Under the pieces are notes generated by a model that was given only the letters and a program-made list of their open reading frames with translations, ran no database searches and was not told the DNA's origin. From contig NZ_JANQBA010000002.1 in assembly GCF_025490915.1 (NCBI RefSeq), positions 186,001-250,000 on the forward strand: 64,000 nucleotides of DNA, in the 5' to 3' direction. Numbering within the stretch: position 1 is the first letter of the stretch; each line of letters begins with the position of its first letter. The DNA is from Lacticaseibacillus parakribbianus (GTDB lineage Bacteria; Bacillota; Bacilli; Lactobacillales; Lactobacillaceae). Below, in pieces: positions 61,244-64,000 of the stretch. A program made the position numbers and the translations under genes.

Positions 61244-63445
61244 TTACTCAGCCGTCAGCTCGTACAGTCGCGACTGGAAATCGCCTGAGGTGCCGTCGAA
61301 GGCCTGCTGGTCGTTTTCGGTGGCGATGCGCAGCCCGGCGTTCATCAGCTCGGCGCCGGCGTGGGACCCGACCCCGTTGACCCGGTAGTTCAAGGCGGGG
61401 TCAAGCCCCTGCAGGTGCAGGTAGGTCGCGACCGGCTGGTTGGGCTGGTTCAGGGTGCGGTAGTCGGCCAGCAAGGCGGTCTTTTGGTCCTTGGCCACCA
61501 CCAGCCAGGCGGTTTCGTCGCCGTCAAACGGGCTGAGCAGCCGGTAGAAGGTGCCGTACTGGATCAACTCGCGATGCGCCTTCATGAAGGCGACCTGGCG
61601 GCTGACCTCCGCCAGCTCGGCGGCACTGAGCTTGTTGAGGTCCAGCTCGTAGCCGAAGGTGCCAAAGTACGCGACGTTGGCTCGGGTGGTCAGCGGCGTG
61701 ATCCGCCCCACCTGGTGGTTCGGCACGGCCGAGACGTGCGAGCCGATGGCAGACAGCGGGTAGGCCAAAGACGTGCCGTACTGAATTTTTTGCCGGGCCA
61801 CCGCGTCGGTGTCGTCGGACGCCCAGGCCTGTGGCGCGTAGTACAGCATGCCGGCGTCGAACCGGGCACCACCGCTGGCGCAGGACTCGAACAAGACATC
61901 CGGGAAGGCCCGAATCAGCCGCTCGTACAAGGCGTAGACGCCGAGGATGAAGCGGTGGTAGACGCTGCCCTGAGACTCCGGGGCGCCGCCTTGGGAGAAG
62001 ACCTCCGTCAGGCTGCGGTTCATGTCCCACTTCACGTAGCTGACCTTGGCGGTGCCCAGAATCGCGCTCATCTGCTGGTACAAGGCGTCGACCACCTCAG
62101 GCTTGGAGAAGTCCAAGACGTACTGGTGCCGCCCGACCGAGGCCACGCGGTCCGGGGTCCTAAGCACCCACTCGGGATGGGCCCGAAACAGGTTGGAGTC
62201 CGGGTTGACCATCTCGGGCTCGAACCACAGGCCGAACTTCAGGCCCAGCTCGGTGATTTTGTCGGCCAAGCCGGTGATGCCGCCGGGCAGCTTGGCCAGG
62301 TTGGCCTGCCAGTCACCCAAGGCGCGTTGGTCGTCGTGGCGTTCGCCGAACCACCCGTCGTCCAAAACGAAGAGCTCGACGCCGACCTTTTTGGCCGTCC
62401 GGGCGATGCCCAGGAGCTTGGCCTCGTCGAAGTCAAAGTACGTGGCCTCCCAGTTGTTCAGGAGAATCGGCCGCGGGGCGTCGCGGTACGGGCCGCGAGC
62501 CAGCCGATGCGCGAACAGGTCGTGGAAGGCCTGGCTCATCGCGTTGAGCCCGTGGGTCGCGTAAACCATCACCACCTCGGGCGTCTGCAAGGCACCGTCG
62601 ACATCCAGCCGCCAGGCAAAATGATCGGGGTGAATGCCCATCACCACCCGCGTCTTGTTCATCGTGTCGGCGTCGACCAGCCCCTGGAAGTTGCCGCTGT
62701 AAACCAGCGCCAGGCCGATCGCATCCCCGGCGAACTCGGTGGTGTGCGGCCGGCGCAGCACCATGAACGGGTTGAACTGGGCGCTTGAGTGACCGCGCAG
62801 GCTCTGAATGGCGGCGATGCCCGGCACCACCGGCCGCGTGGTGATCGCGCGTTCCCGGGCCCAGGCACCGGTCAGGGTCATCAGCTCGTAGTCTTGATCC
62901 GGGAGATCCAGCGCCAAGCTGGCGGCCCGGGTGACGGTCAAAGGCGTCGTGGTCGCCTCGAACCGGGCGTTACGGGTGATTACCGGCCGGTGCTCGTAGA
63001 TCGTGTAGGACAAGACCAGGGTCGCGTCGATCACCGCGTCGTGCAGCGTGATGGCAAGCGTCGTGGCCTCGCTGTCGTCTTCCACGTAGGTCGCCGGCAG
63101 CCCGGCCAGGCGCGGCTTGCCCGGGGTGATGGCGTGGCTTTGGTAGGTGAAATTGGTGACGTGGCTGCCGCTTGGCTGGGCGACCTCAAAGGCCGGGGTC
63201 CGCATGTCGCCGGTGCCGAACGTCGGGTACTCCTGCCGCACTTGGTCCATCTGGTTGGCGTCGGGTTCTTTTGGATCGAAGGTCAGCGGGGCGTCGATCA
63301 GGTCGGACAGGTGCTCCCGGTCGGGGATGCGCGGGCCAAAATACACCTGGCCGAGCTGGCCGTTGGGCAGCACCGCCAGCACGTAGCTGAGCTGCGCGTT
63401 GGTCAGGTGGAACGTCGAATCCGTCTTGTGGTATACAACCGTCAT
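61244..63445 (-). CDS. Alpha-galactosidase, glycoside hydrolase family 36
   Basis: 733 residues; RBS AGAGGAAAACGCAT. Nucleophile Asp474 in YVKWDMNRS, acid/base Asp544 in AWASDDTD, with WFEPEMVN and FESCASGGARFD also present. It is a paralog of the enzyme at 48748-50937 with the same domain layout. Its own terminator and the divergent AraC gene suggest separate, sugar-specific control. Cytoplasmic; releases alpha-galactose from oligosaccharides such as the raffinose series. Confidence 0.95.
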   Translation of the reverse strand: MTVVYHKTDSTFHLTNAQLSYVLAVLPNGQLGQVYFGPRIPDREHLSDLIDAPLTFDPKEPDANQMDQVRQEYPTFGTGDMRTPAFEVAQPSGSHVTNFTYQSHAITPGKPRLAGLPATYVEDDSEATTLAITLHDAVIDATLVLSYTIYEHRPVITRNARFEATTTPLTVTRAASLALDLPDQDYELMTLTGAWARERAITTRPVVPGIAAIQSLRGHSSAQFNPFMVLRRPHTTEFAGDAIGLALVYSGNFQGLVDADTMNKTRVVMGIHPDHFAWRLDVDGALQTPEVVMVYATHGLNAMSQAFHDLFAHRLARGPYRDAPRPILLNNWEATYFDFDEAKLLGIARTAKKVGVELFVLDDGWFGERHDDQRALGDWQANLAKLPGGITGLADKITELGLKFGLWFEPEMVNPDSNLFRAHPEWVLRTPDRVASVGRHQYVLDFSKPEVVDALYQQMSAILGTAKVSYVKWDMNRSLTEVFSQGGAPESQGSVYHRFILGVYALYERLIRAFPDVLFESCASGGARFDAGMLYYAPQAWASDDTDAVARQKIQYGTSLAYPLSAIGSHVSAVPNHQVGRITPLTTRANVAYFGTFGYELDLNKLSAAELAEVSRQVAFMKAHRELIQYGTFYRLLSPFDGDETAWLVVAKDQKTALLADYRTLNQPNQPVATYLHLQGLDPALNYRVNGVGSHAGAELMNAGLRIATENDQQAFDGTSGDFQSRLYELTAE

Positions 63446-63559
63446 ATGCGTTTTCCTCTTCTCTCTCCAGTCTACCCCCTCATTCTAGGGACCGGGCGAC
63501 CCCAATGATATGGACTGACCGGCTTTGAATGCGGCGAAATGCGCTTTTTCCTAGCATTA

Positions 63560-63587
63560 TTGACATGTTCTCGCATTCTGCTATACT
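63560..63587 (+). promoter_or_regulatory. Promoter of the right-edge AraC gene
   Basis: Perfect TTGACA and TATACT with 16-nt spacing. Confidence 0.65.
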
Positions 63588-63593
63588 CGAGGC

Positions 63594-63607
63594 GAAAAGC
63601 GCTTACA
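63594..63607 (-). promoter_or_regulatory. CRE-like operator between GH36 and AraC genes
   Basis: Minus-strand TGTAAGCGCTTTTC matches 12 of 14 CcpA consensus positions and sits just downstream of the AraC promoter. Confidence 0.45.
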
Positions 63608-63665
63608 GCGTGGTCGGCCGAGAGGGGGGCCGGCCGCCATTGTCGTGGGCGCCAGGAGGAGGACC

Positions 63666-64000
63666 ATGGAAACCGATAAATTGCTGACGCTTGCACAAGA
63701 GGAAATGCTCGACCTTCGGCTGTACCAGGCCGGCTTTGCGGCCTGCGAGCCGCTGCACTACTACGGGCCGGTCAAGCGCAACCACTTCTTGTTTCACCTG
63801 ATCATCGACGGCAAGGGGACGCTGCAGTCGACCCGCTCGACCGGCGAAACCGTCGACTACCACCTGAACAAGGGCAGCGGCTTTTTGATTGTGCCCGAGC
63901 AGGTCAACACCTACTACGCCGACCGGGAGCTGCCCTGGTCTTACGTGTGGATGGAATTCGACGGGCTGCAGGCGTATCATTTGCTGAAGCTGGCCGGGCT
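63666..64000 (+). CDS. AraC-family regulator, N-terminal part (cut by window edge)
   Basis: The ATG at 63666 follows CCAGGAGGAGGACC. The visible 111 residues form the cupin-type sensor domain of AraC regulators (LFHLIIDGKGTLQS, GSGFLIVPEQVNTYYAD, WSYVWMEFDGL). The DNA-binding domain would lie beyond the edge. Divergent from the GH36 alpha-galactosidase, which it probably activates in response to an alpha-galactoside. Confidence 0.85.
   Translation, partial: METDKLLTLAQEEMLDLRLYQAGFAACEPLHYYGPVKRNHFLFHLIIDGKGTLQSTRSTGETVDYHLNKGSGFLIVPEQVNTYYADRELPWSYVWMEFDGLQAYHLLKLAG

Overview
The window is about 64 kb from a high-GC, Gram-positive lactic acid bacterium, most likely a member of the Lactobacillaceae; I cannot fix the genus from sequence alone. 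Supporting signs are strong AGGAGG-type ribosome binding sites, sigma-A promoters, frequent TTG and GTG starts, a T-box leader, an Ami/Opp peptide importer, an Rgg regulator, DUF2187-type small proteins, and carbohydrate genes with AraC regulators and CRE-like operators. Most genes are very GC-rich. Several patches are clearly AT-richer and look acquired: the middle of the 1402-3921 gene, 14432-14760, the insertion sequence at 25763-27477, and the rgg segment at 28107-29250.

Layout. 1-4.0 kb: two tandem paralogous surface proteins on the minus strand, the first cut by the window edge. 4.1-9.0 kb: phosphoglycerate mutase, a divergent homoserine kinase, two DUF2187-like proteins, and proBA behind a proline T-box riboswitch. 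9-15 kb: an MFS transporter, small membrane and hypothetical proteins, a Nudix hydrolase, a phosphoesterase, and a paralogous pair of unrecognised proteins. 15-18 kb: a GH38 alpha-mannosidase. 18.4-21.3 kb: a three-gene ABC exporter. 22-25.3 kb: a repeat-rich intergenic region, a LytTR regulator with a LiaF-like membrane protein, and an MFS transporter with an alanine-rich loop. 25.5-28 kb: a small secreted peptide, an IS3-family element and a small membrane protein that is a paralog of one at 21.4 kb.

28-36 kb: an Rgg-family regulator, a divergent 46-residue exported-peptide gene, and a complete Ami/Opp oligopeptide importer (oppABCDF). Receptor, candidate pheromone and importer lie side by side, so this could be a self-contained peptide-signalling module. 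It is followed by a 57-bp tandem repeat, a terminator, and a convergent small RNA/small membrane-ORF pair resembling type I toxin-antitoxin loci.

37-41.5 kb: a CPBP-family protein, an AraC regulator, a GH1 phospho-beta-glucosidase and a cellobiose-type PTS EIIC. 41.6-60.9 kb: one very long minus-strand operon. It encodes a lipoprotein-dependent sugar importer (binding protein plus two permeases, no ATPase) followed by nine cytoplasmic enzymes: a clan GH-D glycosidase, three GH95 fucosidase-type enzymes, two SGNH esterases, a GH43, a GH36 alpha-galactosidase and a GH2 beta-glucuronidase. This set fits import and intracellular breakdown of an acetylated, branched glycan carrying L-fucose or L-galactose, alpha-galactose, pentose and glucuronic acid. 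At the right edge a second GH36 alpha-galactosidase diverges from a truncated AraC regulator; CRE-like operators lie on both sides of it.
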